A stretch of DNA of 64,000 nucleotides from Pigmentiphaga sp. NML080357 (GCF_002188465.1 NZ_NINW01000008.1:62001-126000); one strand, 5' to 3'. Shown: positions 25,530-36,365, numbered from the stretch's first letter. The notes: generated by a model from the letters alone, not told the origin. Made by a program: numbers and translations.

Positions 25530-27818
25530 TCAGACGGGCTCGAGCTTGGCCATCGCCAGCGCCAGCGTCTTGGTGCCGACGCCGCCGAAGTTGACCTGCA
25601 CCTGCGCATCCTGGCCGCTGCCCATCATGCTGACGATGACGCCTTCGCCGAACTTGGGATGGACCACGCTCTGCCCCACCTTGAAGGTGCGGCCGTTGAC
25701 CTCCACGCCGGCATCGGACGTGCGGCGGCTCGAATAGCCTTCCGACGAACCCACATAGGGCGCGTCCTTGCCGGCGCGCGAAGAAAAGCCGCCGCCGTTG
25801 TCCTCGCCCCACGCGGCCCGCCCCCAGCCGCCGGCGGTATCCACGGCCTTGGCCCGGCCATTGCGCGGCGTGAGCCACTTGAGCGACTCCTCGGGCACCT
25901 CGCCGAGGAAACGCGAGCGCATGTTGTAGCGGGTCTGCCCGTGCAACATGCGGGTCTGGGAAAAGCTCAGGTACAGGCGTTCGCGGGCGCGCGTCACGGC
26001 CACGTACATCAGGCGCCGCTCCTCTTCCAGCCCGGATTGCTCGAGAATGCTGTTCTCGTGCGGGAACAGCCCTTCTTCCAGCCCGGTAATGAAGACGGCC
26101 TCGAACTCCAGGCCCTTGGCCGCGTGCACCGTCATCAGCTGGACGGCGTCCTGGCCCTCGCCCGCCTGGTTGTCGCCCGCCTCCAGCGCCGCGTGGGCCA
26201 GGAAGGCCGCCAGCGGCGACGGCAGCTCGATGCCGGCCTCGGGCAGCGTCTGGGCCAACGCTCCGGCGTCGGTCAGCGCATAGCCGTCCTCGGCGGCGAA
26301 CGCCGCGGCGGCATTGACCAGTTCGCGCAGGTTCTCGATGCGTTCGGCGCCTTCTTTTTCCTGCAGGTAGTGCTGGATCAGGCCGCTGGCCTCGATCACG
26401 TGGTCGACGATTTCATGCAGCGGCAGGTTCTGCGTCTCGAAACGCATGCGGTCGATCAGCGCGGCGAACTGGGCCAGGTTATTGCCGCCGCGGCCCGGCA
26501 CCTGGCTCACCGCCGCATACAGGCTGCAGCCATGCAGGCGTGCGATGTCGGCCTGCTGCTCGAGCGTGCGCGCGCCGATGCCGCGCGCCGGAAAATTGAC
26601 CACCCGCATCCAGGCCGTATCGTCGTGCGGATTTTCCATCAGGCGCAGATAGGCCAGCGCATGCTTGACCTCCTGCCGTTCGAAAAAGCGCAGGCCGCCA
26701 TAGACCTTGTACGGGATGCCGGCGGAGAACAGCGCATGCTCGAGCACCCGCGACTGCGCGTTGCTGCGATAAAGGATGGCGATCTCGCGCCGCAGCCGCC
26801 CCTCTCCCACCAGCGAGCGGATCTCCTCGATCACCCACTGGGCCTCCTGGGCGTCCGACAGCGCCTCGTAGACGCGAATGGGTTCGCCATGCCCCTGGTC
26901 GGTCCACAGGTTCTTGCCCAGGCGGCCGGAATTATTGCGGATCAGCGTATTGGCCGCATCCAGGATGTGGCCGTGCGAGCGGTAATTCTGCTCCAGCCGG
27001 ATGATGCGCTCATGGGCGAATTCGCGTTCGAATTCCGCCATGTTTCCGACGTTGGCGCCGCGGAACGCATAGATGGACTGGTCGTCGTCGCCCACCGCGA
27101 AGATCGCGGCGCCGCCACCGGCCAGCAGTTTGAGCCAGCGGTACTGCAACCGGTTGGTGTCCTGGAACTCGTCCACCAGGATATGGCGGAAGCGATGCTG
27201 GTAGTGTTCGCGTATGGGCGCGTTGTGGGTCAGCAGCTCATGGCAGCGCAGCAGCAGCTCGGGAAAATCGACCACGCCCTCGCGCTGGCACTGGGCGTCG
27301 TACATGCCGTAGAGTTCGACCATCTGCCGATTGAAGTTGTCGTAGGCCTCGACCTCGGTATGGCGCAGCCCTTCTTCCTTGGCGGCGTTGATGAAGTGCT
27401 GCAACTGGCGCGGCGGATATTTCTCGTCGTCCACCCCCGCTCCCTTCAGCAGGCGCTTGATGGCCGAGAGCTGGTCCGCCGTATCCAGGATCTGGAAGGT
27501 CTGGGGCAATCCCGCGTCGCGGTAGTGCGCGCGCAGCATGCGGTTGCACAGGCCGTGGAAGGTACCTATCCACATGCCCCGGGTATTGATGGGCAGCATC
27601 GCGCTGATGCGGGTCAGCATTTCGCGCGCGGCCTTGTTGGTGAAGGTGACGGCCATCAGCCCGTGCGGACTGACCTGGCCGGTCTGGATCAGCCAGGCCA
27701 TGCGCGTGGTCAACACCCGCGTCTTGCCGCTGCCCGCGCCTGCCAGCACCAGGGCATGGCGCGGCTCGATCGTAACGGCGGCGAGCTGGGGGGGATTGAG
27801 GTTGTCGAGCAGGGACAT
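25530..27818 (-). CDS. uvrD: UvrD-family superfamily 1 DNA helicase
   Basis: The 762-residue helicase has motif I (LAGAGSGKTRVL), Ia, II (VDEFQDTNRLQY), III (GDDDQSIYAFRGA), IV-VI (RLMYVAVTRARERLYL) and a C-terminal Tudor-like tail with VHPKFGEGVIVSM, as in full-length UvrD. It unwinds DNA 3'-5' in mismatch and nucleotide-excision repair, so it should work with the MutS encoded in this window. Rep and PcrA are close relatives, and the C-terminal tail favours UvrD/PcrA. It stands alone, divergent from leuS. Confidence 0.93.
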   Translation of the reverse strand: MSLLDNLNPPQLAAVTIEPRHALVLAGAGSGKTRVLTTRMAWLIQTGQVSPHGLMAVTFTNKAAREMLTRISAMLPINTRGMWIGTFHGLCNRMLRAHYRDAGLPQTFQILDTADQLSAIKRLLKGAGVDDEKYPPRQLQHFINAAKEEGLRHTEVEAYDNFNRQMVELYGMYDAQCQREGVVDFPELLLRCHELLTHNAPIREHYQHRFRHILVDEFQDTNRLQYRWLKLLAGGGAAIFAVGDDDQSIYAFRGANVGNMAEFEREFAHERIIRLEQNYRSHGHILDAANTLIRNNSGRLGKNLWTDQGHGEPIRVYEALSDAQEAQWVIEEIRSLVGEGRLRREIAILYRSNAQSRVLEHALFSAGIPYKVYGGLRFFERQEVKHALAYLRLMENPHDDTAWMRVVNFPARGIGARTLEQQADIARLHGCSLYAAVSQVPGRGGNNLAQFAALIDRMRFETQNLPLHEIVDHVIEASGLIQHYLQEKEGAERIENLRELVNAAAAFAAEDGYALTDAGALAQTLPEAGIELPSPLAAFLAHAALEAGDNQAGEGQDAVQLMTVHAAKGLEFEAVFITGLEEGLFPHENSILEQSGLEEERRLMYVAVTRARERLYLSFSQTRMLHGQTRYNMRSRFLGEVPEESLKWLTPRNGRAKAVDTAGGWGRAAWGEDNGGGFSSRAGKDAPYVGSSEGYSSRRTSDAGVEVNGRTFKVGQSVVHPKFGEGVIVSMMGSGQDAQVQVNFGGVGTKTLALAMAKLEPV

Positions 27819-27943
27819 AAAGCAGGACGCAGGGAATAAGAGAGAGCGGCAGGCAGTCTAGCACCCGTGGCAACCGCGCGCGCTCCGGGATGGGCCGCGC
27901 CGTGCCTGTAACGGCTCGCCACCGCTTCGGCGGCGCCTGCTTC

Positions 27944-27949
27944 TATAAT
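27944..27949 (+). promoter_or_regulatory. candidate -10 box of leuS
   Basis: A perfect TATAAT lies 100 bases before the leuS start, in the short divergent gap from uvrD. The -35 region (around CCGCTT) is weak. Confidence 0.45.
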
Positions 27950-28048
27950 GAGGGGTTTAGCCGGCGCGCGCCCGTTGCGAGCCGGCCCAGGCCCGCGGCC
28001 ATGGGCGTCATCGCCGCGCCAGAATACCCTAGACCAGCCCCGGAACCC

Positions 28049-30709
28049 ATGCAGGAACGCTACGCGCCGAACGAGATCGAATCCGCCGCCCAGAAGCACT
28101 GGGAGGCGACCAACGCCTACCTCACGGTAGAACACGCGAAGAACGCCGACGGCTCCGAAAAGCCCAAGTTCTACGCCTGCTCGATGCTGCCCTACCCCAG
28201 CGGCAAGCTCCACATGGGACACGTGCGCAACTACACGATCAACGACGCCATGTACCGGCAGTTGCGCATGAAGGGCTACAACGTCTTGATGCCCATGGGC
28301 TGGGATGCCTTCGGCATGCCGGCCGAGAATGCCGCCATCAAGTCCAAGGTGCCGCCCGCCAAATGGACCTACGACAACATCGCCTACATGAAGAAGCAGA
28401 TGAAGGCGATGGGGCTGGGCATCGACTGGTCGCGCGAAATGGCCGCCTGCGACCCGAAGTACTACAAATGGAACCAGTGGCTGTTCCTGAAGATGCTGGA
28501 AAAGGGCATCGCCTATCGCAAGACCCAAGTGGTGAACTGGGACCCGGTCGACCAGACCGTGCTCGCCAATGAGCAGGTCATCGACGGCCGCGGCTGGCGC
28601 TCGGGCGCGCTGGTGGAAAAGCGCGAGATTCCCGGCTATTACCTGCGAATCACCGAATACGCCGACGAGTTGCTGGAAGAGGTCAAGAACAACCTGACCG
28701 GCTGGCCCGAGCGCGTGCGCCTGATGCAGGAGCACTGGATAGGCAAGAGCGAAGGCACGCGCTTTGCCTTCACTCACGACATCCGCGATGCCTCGGGCCA
28801 ATTGATCCAGGACGGGCGCATGTACGTCTTCACGACGCGCGCCGACACCATCATGGGCGTCACGTTCTGTGCCGTCGCCCCCGAACATCCGCTGGCCCTG
28901 CATGCCGCCGGGGGCGATCCCGCCCTGGCCGCCTTCATCGAGGAATGCCGCAAGGGCGGCGTGACCGAGGCCGAGCTGGCCACGCGCGACAAGGAGGGCC
29001 TGCCGACGGGGCTGACCGTGGAGCACCCGCTCACCGGCGAGGCCATACCGGTCTGGGTCGGCAACTACGTACTCATGAGCTACGGCGAAGGCGCCGTCAT
29101 GGGCGTGCCCGCCCACGACGAGCGCGACTTCGCGTTTGCGAAGAAGTACGGCCTGCCCATCAAGCAGGTCATCGCCGCCGACGGCCAGGCCTTCTCCACC
29201 GACGCCTGGCAGGAATGGTACGGCGACAAGCAGGTGGCCCGCACGGTCAACTCGGGCAAGTACGACGGACTCTCCCACCAGGAGGCCGTCGACGCGATCG
29301 CAGCGGACCTGGCGGCCAAGGGCCTGGGCGAGAAGCGCACCACCTTCCGCCTGCGCGACTGGGGCATCTCGCGCCAGCGCTACTGGGGCACGCCCATTCC
29401 CATCATCCATTGCGATGCGTGCGGCCCGGTGCCGGTGCCCGAGAAGGACCTGCCTGTCGTGCTGCCCGAGGACCTGATCCCGGACGGCAGCGGCAACCCT
29501 CTGGCCAGGAGCGAAGCCTTCCTGAAGTGCACGTGCCCGCAATGCGGCAAGCCGGCCCGGCGCGAGACGGACACGATGGACACCTTCGTGGACTCGTCCT
29601 GGTACTTCATGCGCTATACCTCGCCGGGCAACGATGCCGCGATGGTGGACGAGCGCAACGACTACTGGATGCCGATGGACCAGTACATCGGCGGCATCGA
29701 GCATGCCGTGCTGCACCTGCTGTACGCGCGCTTCTGGACCAAGGTGATGCGCGACATGGGCCTGGTCAAGTTCGGCGAACCCTTCGTCAAGCTGCTGACC
29801 CAGGGCATGGTGCTCAACCACATCTATTTCCGCAAGAACGAGAAAGGCGGCATCGAATACTTCTGGCCCGAGGAGGTCGAGAACGTCTACGACGCCAAGG
29901 GCGCGATCGTGGGCGCCAAGCTCAAGGCCGACGGCTCGCCGATCGAGTACGGCGGCGTGGGCACCATGTCGAAGTCCAAGAACAACGGCGTGGATCCGCA
30001 GTCCCTGATCGACACGCAGGGCGCGGACACCGCCCGCCTGTTCGTGATGTTCGCCAGCCCGCCGGAGCAGACCCTGGAATGGTCCGGCTCCGGCGTGGAC
30101 GGCGCCCACCGCTTCCTGCGCCGGCTGTGGAGCTTCTGCCATGCCAACCGCGACCGCATCCACGGCGCGCTCGGCCGCCCAGCGCCCGCCGACTGGTCGG
30201 CCGCCAGCCAGGCAATCAAGACGCTGCGCCGCGACGTCCATGCCATCCTCAAGCAGGCCGACTACGATTACCAGCGGATCCAGTACAACACGGTCGTGTC
30301 GGCGTGCATGAAGCTGCTCAATACGCTGGAAGACGCCAAGCTGGAAGGCGAGCTGGGCGATGCCGCGCTGGCCGAGGGCACTCGCATCCTGCTGTCCATC
30401 CTCTACCCCATCGTGCCGCATGTCACATGGCAGGCCTGGCGCGACCTGGGTTATGCCGAGCAGCACGGCGACCTGCTCGACGCCGCCTGGCCCCAGGTGG
30501 ACGAAGCCGCCCTGATCACCGACGAGATCGAGCTCATGCTCCAGGTCAACGGCAAGCTGCGCGGATCCCTGTCGGTGCCCAGCAGCGCCGACAAGGCCGC
30601 CATCGAAGGATTGGCGGTCGCCCACGAGGCCGTCGCCAAATTCCTGGAAGGACGGCCGGTCAAACGGGTTATCGTTGTACCGGGCAAGCTCGTCAACGTT
30701 GTGGGGTAG
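28049..30709 (+). CDS. leuS: leucyl-tRNA synthetase
   Basis: The 886-residue class I synthetase starts [18 protein letters not shown]. It has the HIGH motif in [15 protein letters not shown], the connective-polypeptide-1 editing domain (about 230-420, with [20 protein letters not shown]), the [10 protein letters not shown] region and the KMSKS-type loop [10 protein letters not shown], followed by the anticodon-binding domain. Length and motifs are normal. The frame to 27890 has no support. It begins a run leuS-lptE-holA-proA on one strand, with lptE following after 5 bases. Confidence 0.97.
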   Translation: MQERYAPNEIESAAQKHWEATNAYLTVEHAKNADGSEKPKFYACSMLPYPSGKLHMGHVRNYTINDAMYRQLRMKGYNVLMPMGWDAFGMPAENAAIKSKVPPAKWTYDNIAYMKKQMKAMGLGIDWSREMAACDPKYYKWNQWLFLKMLEKGIAYRKTQVVNWDPVDQTVLANEQVIDGRGWRSGALVEKREIPGYYLRITEYADELLEEVKNNLTGWPERVRLMQEHWIGKSEGTRFAFTHDIRDASGQLIQDGRMYVFTTRADTIMGVTFCAVAPEHPLALHAAGGDPALAAFIEECRKGGVTEAELATRDKEGLPTGLTVEHPLTGEAIPVWVGNYVLMSYGEGAVMGVPAHDERDFAFAKKYGLPIKQVIAADGQAFSTDAWQEWYGDKQVARTVNSGKYDGLSHQEAVDAIAADLAAKGLGEKRTTFRLRDWGISRQRYWGTPIPIIHCDACGPVPVPEKDLPVVLPEDLIPDGSGNPLARSEAFLKCTCPQCGKPARRETDTMDTFVDSSWYFMRYTSPGNDAAMVDERNDYWMPMDQYIGGIEHAVLHLLYARFWTKVMRDMGLVKFGEPFVKLLTQGMVLNHIYFRKNEKGGIEYFWPEEVENVYDAKGAIVGAKLKADGSPIEYGGVGTMSKSKNNGVDPQSLIDTQGADTARLFVMFASPPEQTLEWSGSGVDGAHRFLRRLWSFCHANRDRIHGALGRPAPADWSAASQAIKTLRRDVHAILKQADYDYQRIQYNTVVSACMKLLNTLEDAKLEGELGDAALAEGTRILLSILYPIVPHVTWQAWRDLGYAEQHGDLLDAAWPQVDEAALITDEIELMLQVNGKLRGSLSVPSSADKAAIEGLAVAHEAVAKFLEGRPVKRVIVVPGKLVNVVG

Positions 30710-30714
30710 AGGGC

Positions 30715-31254
30715 ATGAAACCGTCGTCCTTTTCGTCTTTTGCCGGCAAGCGGCGTCGCCTGCTGCTTCAGGCCGCAATGGCTGGCGGCCTGGGGCTGCT
30801 CGCAGGCTGCGGTTTCGCGCTGCGCGGCACGGCCGACCTGCCGTTCTCGACGCTCTACGTCAGCGCGAGCGACACCTCCGAACTCGGCGCCCAATTGCGC
30901 CGGTACGTGCGCAACACGACCAATACCCGCATCGTCGAGGACCCCAAGACGGCGGAAGCGCAATTGCAGATTCTGCAGGAAACGCAGGAACGCAGCATCC
31001 TGTCGCTCGACGCCTCCGGCCGCGTCCGGGAATTCGAACTGCGCTACCTGTTCGCGTTCCGCGTCCACGACGGCAAGGGCCAGGACTATATTCCGCCGAC
31101 CACCATCGCGCTCAAGCGCGACCTGACCTTCAGCGACGCCAACGTGCTGGCCAAGGATTCCGAAGCAAGCCTGCTGTATCGCGACATGCAGAACGAAGCC
31201 GTCCAGCAGGTGTTGCGCCGGATGGCCGCCGTCGAGTCGAAGCAGCCCAGTTGA
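30715..31254 (+). CDS. lptE: LPS-assembly lipoprotein LptE
   Basis: The 179-residue lipoprotein has a signal peptide with lipobox LLAGC and then GFALRGTADLPFSTLYV, the usual start of mature LptE. The domain continues through LRRYVRN and SLDASGRVREFELRY. LptE sits inside the LptD barrel and delivers lipopolysaccharide to the outer leaflet. Its place between leuS and holA is the standard order in proteobacteria and supports the call. Confidence 0.93.
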   Translation: MKPSSFSSFAGKRRRLLLQAAMAGGLGLLAGCGFALRGTADLPFSTLYVSASDTSELGAQLRRYVRNTTNTRIVEDPKTAEAQLQILQETQERSILSLDASGRVREFELRYLFAFRVHDGKGQDYIPPTTIALKRDLTFSDANVLAKDSEASLLYRDMQNEAVQQVLRRMAAVESKQPS

Positions 31255-31306
31255 TGAACCCCGGGAAGCGCTCTCCCCTCGGCGGCTTTCGGCCGGGAGA
31301 ACCGTC

Positions 31307-32341
31307 ATGAAACAATTGCGCCCGGAACAGCTCATTGCCCAGTTGCAGCGGAGCGGCGGACAACTGGAGCCGCTTTATACGGTTACCGGCGACGAGCCCT
31401 TGCTCGTCATCGAGGCGTGCGACGCGTTACGCGCGGCGGCGACGGCGGGAGGGTATACCGAGCGCGAGACTGTCGTGGCGGATGCGCGCAGCGACTGGAA
31501 TGCGCTGCTGAGCGCCTCGCAATCGATCTCGCTGTTCGGCGAGCGCAGGCTGCTGGAGTTGAAAATCCCGACGGGCAAGCCGGGCAAGACCGGTGGCGAG
31601 GTCATCGCGCGGCTGGCCCGGCAGGCGCCGGGCCAGCAAGGCGACAGCGTCACGGTGGTGATGCTGCCCAAGCTCGACAAGACTACGCGTTCGTCGGCCT
31701 GGTTCTCGGCGCTGGCCGAACACGGAGTCGTGGTGGACGTGCCGACCATCGAGCGGCCGATGCTGCCAGGCTGGATAGGCGAGCGGCTGGCGCGGCAGAA
31801 GCAGCGCGCCGCAGCCGAAGTGCTGCAATGGCTGGCCGACCGCGTCGAAGGCAATCTGCTCGCCGCGCACCAGGAAATCCTGAAGCTTGGCCTGCTCTAC
31901 CCCGAAGGCGCGTTGACGCTGGAGCAGGTGCAGGACGCCGTGATGAACGTAGCGCGCTATGACGTGTTCAAGCTGCGCGATGCGATGCTGGCCGGCGACG
32001 CGCAGCGCGTCGTGAGACTGATCGAAGGCCTGCGCGCCGAGGGCGAAGCCCTTCCCCTGGTGCTGTGGGCGGTAGGCGAGGAAATCAGGCTGCTGGCGCG
32101 CCTCTCCCAGGCTGCCCAGCAAGGGCAGAGCGTGCCGGCGCTGATGCGCACCCTGCGTTTCTTCGGCTCGCACGAGCAGTTGGCCAACCAGGCGCTCAAG
32201 CGCGTTCCGCCGCAGGCGTGGACCGCCGCCGTGCACCACGCCCATGAAGTGGACAAGATCATCAAGGGTTTGCGCGTCCCCGGACGCCTGCCGGATCCTT
32301 GGCACGAAATCACGCGCCTTGCGCTCAGGCTCGCGGCCTGA
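31307..32341 (+). CDS. holA: DNA polymerase III delta subunit
   Basis: The 344-residue protein has the clamp-loader fold: [23 protein letters not shown] near the N-terminus (opens the beta clamp), a Rossmann-like first domain, a lid with [22 protein letters not shown] and a C-terminal helical collar domain. It lacks a P-loop, as expected for delta. ATG 31307 is the first codon of the family domain. It lies 52 bases after lptE, in the usual lptE-holA order. Confidence 0.94.
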   Translation: MKQLRPEQLIAQLQRSGGQLEPLYTVTGDEPLLVIEACDALRAAATAGGYTERETVVADARSDWNALLSASQSISLFGERRLLELKIPTGKPGKTGGEVIARLARQAPGQQGDSVTVVMLPKLDKTTRSSAWFSALAEHGVVVDVPTIERPMLPGWIGERLARQKQRAAAEVLQWLADRVEGNLLAAHQEILKLGLLYPEGALTLEQVQDAVMNVARYDVFKLRDAMLAGDAQRVVRLIEGLRAEGEALPLVLWAVGEEIRLLARLSQAAQQGQSVPALMRTLRFFGSHEQLANQALKRVPPQAWTAAVHHAHEVDKIIKGLRVPGRLPDPWHEITRLALRLAA

Positions 32342-32375
32342 GCGCAAGGCCGACTCTCTTCGCAGTTCATACGGA

Positions 32376-33641
32376 ATGGATAACCTGAATCTCGACGAAA
32401 CCATGCGCCAGCTCGGCGCCCGCGCCCGCGCCGCCGCCCGGCAGGTGGCCCGCGCCGACGACCGCGCGAAAGCGGCCGCGCTGCGAGCCATGGCAGCCGG
32501 CCTGCGCGACCGCAAAGACTGGCTGCAGGCGGAAAACGCCAAGGACCTCGACGCGGCGCGCAAGAACGGACTGGAATCGGCCCTGGTCGACCGGTTGACG
32601 CTATCGGACAAGGCGCTCGGACTGATGGCGACCGGCCTGGAGCAGATTGCCGCCATGCCGGACCCGGTGGGCGAGCTGACCGAAACCCGGCTGCGGCCGA
32701 ACGGCATGCAGATCGCGCGCATGCGAGTGCCGCTGGGCGTCATCGCCATCGTCTACGAGTCGCGTCCGAACGTCACCATCGACGCGGCCGCGCTCTGCCT
32801 GAAGTCCGGCAACGCCAGCATACTGCGCGGCGGCTCGGAGGCCATTCATTCCAATACCGCGCTCGGCCGCATCGTGCGCGAAGGGCTGGAGGCCGCCGGC
32901 CTGCCGGCCGATGCCGTGCAGGTCGTCGAGACCACCGACCGCGCGGCGGTGGGCAAGCTGGCGACCCTGACCGAATACGTCGACGTCATCGTTCCCCGCG
33001 GCGGCAAGGGCTTGATCAAGCGCCTGTCCGAAGAAGCCCGCGTGCCGGTGATCAAGCACCTGGACGGCATCTGCCACGTCTATGTGGACCGCGACGCCGA
33101 TCTCGCCAAGGCGCATACCATCGCCTTCAATGCCAAGACCTACCGCTACGGCATCTGCGGAGCGATGGAAACGCTGCTGGTGCATGCGGAGGTCGCGTCC
33201 GCATTCCTGCCGCCCATGGGCCGCGCCTTTGCCGAGCACGGCGTCGAGCTGCGGGGCTGCGAACGCACGCTGGCACTCGTGCCGCAGGCCGTGCCGGCTG
33301 CCGAGGAAGACTGGGGCACCGAGTACCTCGGCCCCGTTCTCTCTGTGAAAGTGGTCGATGACCTCGACCAGGCCATCGGCCACATCGAGACCTACGGGTC
33401 GCAGCATACCGATTCGATCGTGACCGAGAACCTGGCGGCCGCCCGTCGCTTCCAGCGCGAAGTGGATTCCAGCTCGGTCTATGTCAACCTGCCCACATGC
33501 TTTGCCGACGGCTACGAATATGGCCTGGGAGCCGAAATCGGCATCTCGACCAACAAGCTGCACGCGCGTGGACCGGTGGGCCTGGAAGGATTGACCACGC
33601 TGAAATGGGTATTGACCGGCGACGGCCAGACGCGCGGCTGA
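32376..33641 (+). CDS. proA: gamma-glutamyl phosphate reductase
   Basis: The 421-residue aldehyde-dehydrogenase-fold enzyme reduces gamma-glutamyl phosphate to the semialdehyde in proline synthesis. Visible are [16 protein letters not shown], the nucleotide-binding [22 protein letters not shown] and the catalytic Cys in [13 protein letters not shown], and the C-terminal [18 protein letters not shown] 32376 ([14 protein letters not shown]) is chosen over the earlier in-frame 32244, which lies inside holA. It follows holA by 34 bases. Confidence 0.95.
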   Translation: MDNLNLDETMRQLGARARAAARQVARADDRAKAAALRAMAAGLRDRKDWLQAENAKDLDAARKNGLESALVDRLTLSDKALGLMATGLEQIAAMPDPVGELTETRLRPNGMQIARMRVPLGVIAIVYESRPNVTIDAAALCLKSGNASILRGGSEAIHSNTALGRIVREGLEAAGLPADAVQVVETTDRAAVGKLATLTEYVDVIVPRGGKGLIKRLSEEARVPVIKHLDGICHVYVDRDADLAKAHTIAFNAKTYRYGICGAMETLLVHAEVASAFLPPMGRAFAEHGVELRGCERTLALVPQAVPAAEEDWGTEYLGPVLSVKVVDDLDQAIGHIETYGSQHTDSIVTENLAAARRFQREVDSSSVYVNLPTCFADGYEYGLGAEIGISTNKLHARGPVGLEGLTTLKWVLTGDGQTRG

Positions 33642-33655
33642 AGCGCCGCCTCCAG

Positions 33656-33692
33656 GCGGCGGGACAGGCGGCCACGGCCCATGTCCCGCCGC
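33656..33692 (+). terminator. perfect stem after proA (possible terminator)
   Basis: GCGGCGGGACA and TGTCCCGCCGC form an 11-bp perfect stem with a 15-base loop between proA and hemJ. There is no T-run, so it may act by rho-dependent means or as an mRNA stabiliser. Confidence 0.5.
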
Positions 33693-33738
33693 GATATCGC
33701 CGCGCACGCGGCTTGCATGATCTGACGAGGAACCGCTC

Positions 33739-34161
33739 ATGCTGTGGGTGAAAGCTTTTCATATCGTATTCGTCGCTTCCTGGTTCGCCGGGTTGTTCTA
33801 CCTGCCGCGGATCTACGTCAATCTGGCGCAGGAAACGAATGCCGCCGCCGCCACGCGCCTGCTGGGCATGGCGCGCCGGCTGTTCCGCTTCACCACCATG
33901 CTGGCGGTGCCGGCCGTGCTGCTGGGCCTGTGGCTGTACCTGGGCTATGGTATAGGCCGGGGCGCGGGCAACGGCTGGATGCATGCCAAGCTGGCCGTCG
34001 TCGTGCTGGTGATCGGATACCACCACGCCTGTGGCAGCCTGCTGCGCAAGTTCGAAGCCGGCCGCAATACCCGGTCGCACGTGTTCTACCGCTGGTTCAA
34101 CGAGGTCCCCGTGGTGCTGCTGCTGGCCGCCACGATCTTCGTTGTCGTCAAACCTTTCTGA
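33739..34161 (+). CDS. hemJ: HemJ-like protoporphyrinogen IX oxidase (CopD/UPF0093 family)
   Basis: The 140-residue membrane protein has four hydrophobic segments. It begins MLWVKAFHIVFVASWFAGLFYLP, with the conserved His8, and has a central WMHAKLAVVVLVIGYHH motif that is a HemJ landmark. HemJ oxidises protoporphyrinogen IX in many Gram-negative bacteria lacking HemG and HemY. The older name CopD-family fits the same fold. It starts at ATG 33739, with AGGA 9 bases upstream, and ends 11 bases before the next gene. Confidence 0.86.
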   Translation: MLWVKAFHIVFVASWFAGLFYLPRIYVNLAQETNAAAATRLLGMARRLFRFTTMLAVPAVLLGLWLYLGYGIGRGAGNGWMHAKLAVVVLVIGYHHACGSLLRKFEAGRNTRSHVFYRWFNEVPVVLLLAATIFVVVKPF

Positions 34162-34172
34162 TCGCCCTGACC

Positions 34173-35774
34173 TTGTCCGATAATTCCGAGCGCAAGAAAA
34201 AGACGCTATCCCTCCCCGCCGGCGAGCGGCCGCGACGCGCCGCCGAAGACGCCCGCGATGCCGACCGGCGCGTCCGTTCGGGCCCGCGTGCCCATCGCGT
34301 GGCGCGGGCCGCGCTTGAAAGCGGCAAGCAGCAGCCTCCCGCAACGGAACGCCAACCCGAGGCGCCCAATCGCCGCAGCCGCAATGAGCCTCCGGCTGAC
34401 CGGCCCGCGGGGCGGCGCGAACCGCGGGGCGAACCGGGGCACGATGCCAGAGGCCGATCCGAGCGCCCGCCTCGTGCGCTCCCCCGTGTAGAGACCGCCC
34501 CCCGGCCGGCCCGGAAGTCCGCCGAAGACGAAACCAGGAGCCGGCCTGCCCGTGTCCGGCGGGAATCCGTGGCTCGGCGCCCGGCCGCCGAGCCGGACCT
34601 CGGACGGCGCGCCGCGCCGGCACACGCCGAGAACTTCACGATGTTTGCTCCGTGCCCGCAAGGGCTCGAGCATGCACTGGTGGACGAGCTCCATGGCCTG
34701 GGCTTCGACGATGCCCATCCCGGCCGCGCCGGCGCCCACTTCACCGCGGACTGGACTGGCATGATGCGCGCGAATCTCGAATCGCGGCTGGCCACTCGCA
34801 TCCTGGTACGCGTCGCCCATGGTTCCGTGCGCGACGAAGACGACCTGCTGGCCCTTGCCCGGGCCACGCCCTGGGAGCGCTGGTTCGGTGGCGAACGCAC
34901 CTTGCGCGTGGACACCTCGGCCGTGCGCAGCCCCATGAAAAGCCTGCAGTTCTGCAACCTGCGCGTCAAGGACGGCATCTGCGACCGGCTGCGCGACCTG
35001 GAGGGAGAGCGCCCCAGCATCGACACCGTCCGGCCCGACGCGCGCGTCCACGCGTTCCTGGACGAAACCAGCGCCACGCTCTACCTCGACACCTCGGGAG
35101 AGTCCCTGTTCAAGCGCGGCTGGCGATTGGACAAGGGCGAGGCGCCATTGCGGGAGAACCTCGCCGCGGGCCTGCTGGCCCTCTCCGGCTGGCCCGCAGA
35201 CGTGCCGGTCATCGATCCGTTCTGCGGCAGCGGCACCATCCTGATCGAAGCCGCGCTCAAGGCATTGAACGTACCGCCCGGCATCTCGCGCCCGTTCGGC
35301 TTCGAGCGCCTGCGCGATCACCCCGAGCGGCGCTGGCGCGATCTCAAGGACGACGCGCGGACCCGCATCCTGCCGGAATTGCCCATGCAGCTGGCCGGGG
35401 CCGATATCGACCCGCGCGCGATCGACGCCGCCCGCGAGAATGCCCATCGCGCGGGCCTGACCGAGGAAGCGGTCTATTTCGAGGTGGCGGACGCGCGGGA
35501 TACCTGCCCGCTAAACGAACGCGCAGGCTGGCTGATCACCAATCCGCCCTACGGTGAACGCCTGGATCTCGAGGAAGACAAGCGACTCTGGTCCGAATGG
35601 GCGACGACCCTGAAGCGCGAGTTCGGCGGCTGGCAGCTCCACGTCATTACCACTGACCTCGAACTCCCCAAAAAACTGCGACTCGATCCGTTCCGGCGCA
35701 CGCCGGTCTACAACGGCGCCCTGGAATGCCGGCTGTTCGGCTTCCAGCTGGTCAAGGGCAGCTTCCGCCGCTGA
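34173..35774 (+). CDS. THUMP-domain class I RNA methyltransferase with long Arg-rich N-terminal extension
   Basis: From TTG 34173 this is 533 residues: a low-complexity, Arg/Pro/Glu/Ala-rich segment of about 155 residues, a THUMP domain (FTMFAPCPQGLEHALV onward) and a SAM-dependent methyltransferase domain with VIDPFCGSGTILIEAAL, GADIDPRAIDAARENA and the catalytic NPPYGERL. The family is RlmL/YcbY N-half, which makes N2-methylguanosine in 23S rRNA; the RlmK half is absent. An alternative start at ATG 34641 would remove the extension. It is 11 bases downstream of hemJ. The exact rRNA target is inferred only. Confidence 0.87.
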   Translation: MSDNSERKKKTLSLPAGERPRRAAEDARDADRRVRSGPRAHRVARAALESGKQQPPATERQPEAPNRRSRNEPPADRPAGRREPRGEPGHDARGRSERPPRALPRVETAPRPARKSAEDETRSRPARVRRESVARRPAAEPDLGRRAAPAHAENFTMFAPCPQGLEHALVDELHGLGFDDAHPGRAGAHFTADWTGMMRANLESRLATRILVRVAHGSVRDEDDLLALARATPWERWFGGERTLRVDTSAVRSPMKSLQFCNLRVKDGICDRLRDLEGERPSIDTVRPDARVHAFLDETSATLYLDTSGESLFKRGWRLDKGEAPLRENLAAGLLALSGWPADVPVIDPFCGSGTILIEAALKALNVPPGISRPFGFERLRDHPERRWRDLKDDARTRILPELPMQLAGADIDPRAIDAARENAHRAGLTEEAVYFEVADARDTCPLNERAGWLITNPPYGERLDLEEDKRLWSEWATTLKREFGGWQLHVITTDLELPKKLRLDPFRRTPVYNGALECRLFGFQLVKGSFRR

Positions 35775-36084
35775 GGCCCCCGGGGCGGCACGGTGCCGCC
35801 CTTCTTCGGCCTACGGCTACACACCGACGTTCCTCCCCGACGCCCCGGCGCTACCGGCCCCGCCGTGCGGAAGCGCGGCCGCAGCGCGCCCCCTTGCTGC
35901 GCAAATGATGGATTCACGTCATATTTTCCCAATGACCGGGCTCGAAATGATGCGACGCAACAACAGGATGCACATTCGCACGTCCAGACCGACCAAAGGC
36001 TTGCCATATCCTGGGGTTTCCCCTAATATAGGGTTAACACTTAGGTAATTCCACCTAGGCAACCACAGTGAAAGGGATCCAGCC
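35775..36084. promoter_or_regulatory. gap before the 63-aa gene: AT-rich promoter region with inverted repeats
   Basis: The first half is unremarkable GC-rich sequence. Near the end, CCCTA..TAGGG (36021-36033) and TAGGT..ACCTA (36042-36057) are short inverted repeats around a TAATAT box at 36024-36029. This fits a regulated promoter for the short gene that follows. No protein-coding frame is supported. Confidence 0.4.
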
Positions 36085-36276
36085 ATGAAATACGTTCAAG
36101 ACAGCAAGTTGACCGACACGCTCGAACGCGAGCTGATCCGTGGCGAACTGGCCAACGAATTCGAACAACCCCGTCCGTTCACGGCTCTGCGCAACGCAGC
36201 CACCCAGATTCTCGGCCTGATCGCCGATCTGAAGAGCGCCGCTCGCCGCTACAACGTTCAGTACGCCAACGGCTGA
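36085..36276 (+). CDS. small conserved-looking hypothetical protein (63 aa)
   Basis: A 63-residue frame with a ribosome-site-like AAAGGGA 10 bases upstream and its own promoter region and terminator. The product is soluble and mixed helical (KYVQDSKLTDTLEREL, then ALRNAATQILGLIADLKSAA) and ends in YNVQYANG. It has no transmembrane helix and no recognised domain. Its isolation and clean boundaries argue for a real gene. Function unknown. Confidence 0.6.
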   Translation: MKYVQDSKLTDTLERELIRGELANEFEQPRPFTALRNAATQILGLIADLKSAARRYNVQYANG

Positions 36277-36298
36277 TCGACCATGGCCCGCGCCATGC

Positions 36299-36336
36299 AA
36301 GGGCGTCCCCGTCCAGCGGGAGACGCCCTTTGTTTT
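36299..36336 (+). terminator. terminator after the 63-aa gene
   Basis: AAGGGCGTC pairs with GACGCCCTT, followed by TGTTTT. Confidence 0.8.
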
Positions 36337-36365
36337 ATGGCGGCATGCTAGCGGCGCCGGGAGAC

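Noticed and set aside
27710..30778. 1022-codon frame on the minus strand over leuS
   Set aside because: It is antisense to leuS and only shares codon pattern. No domain or ribosome site.
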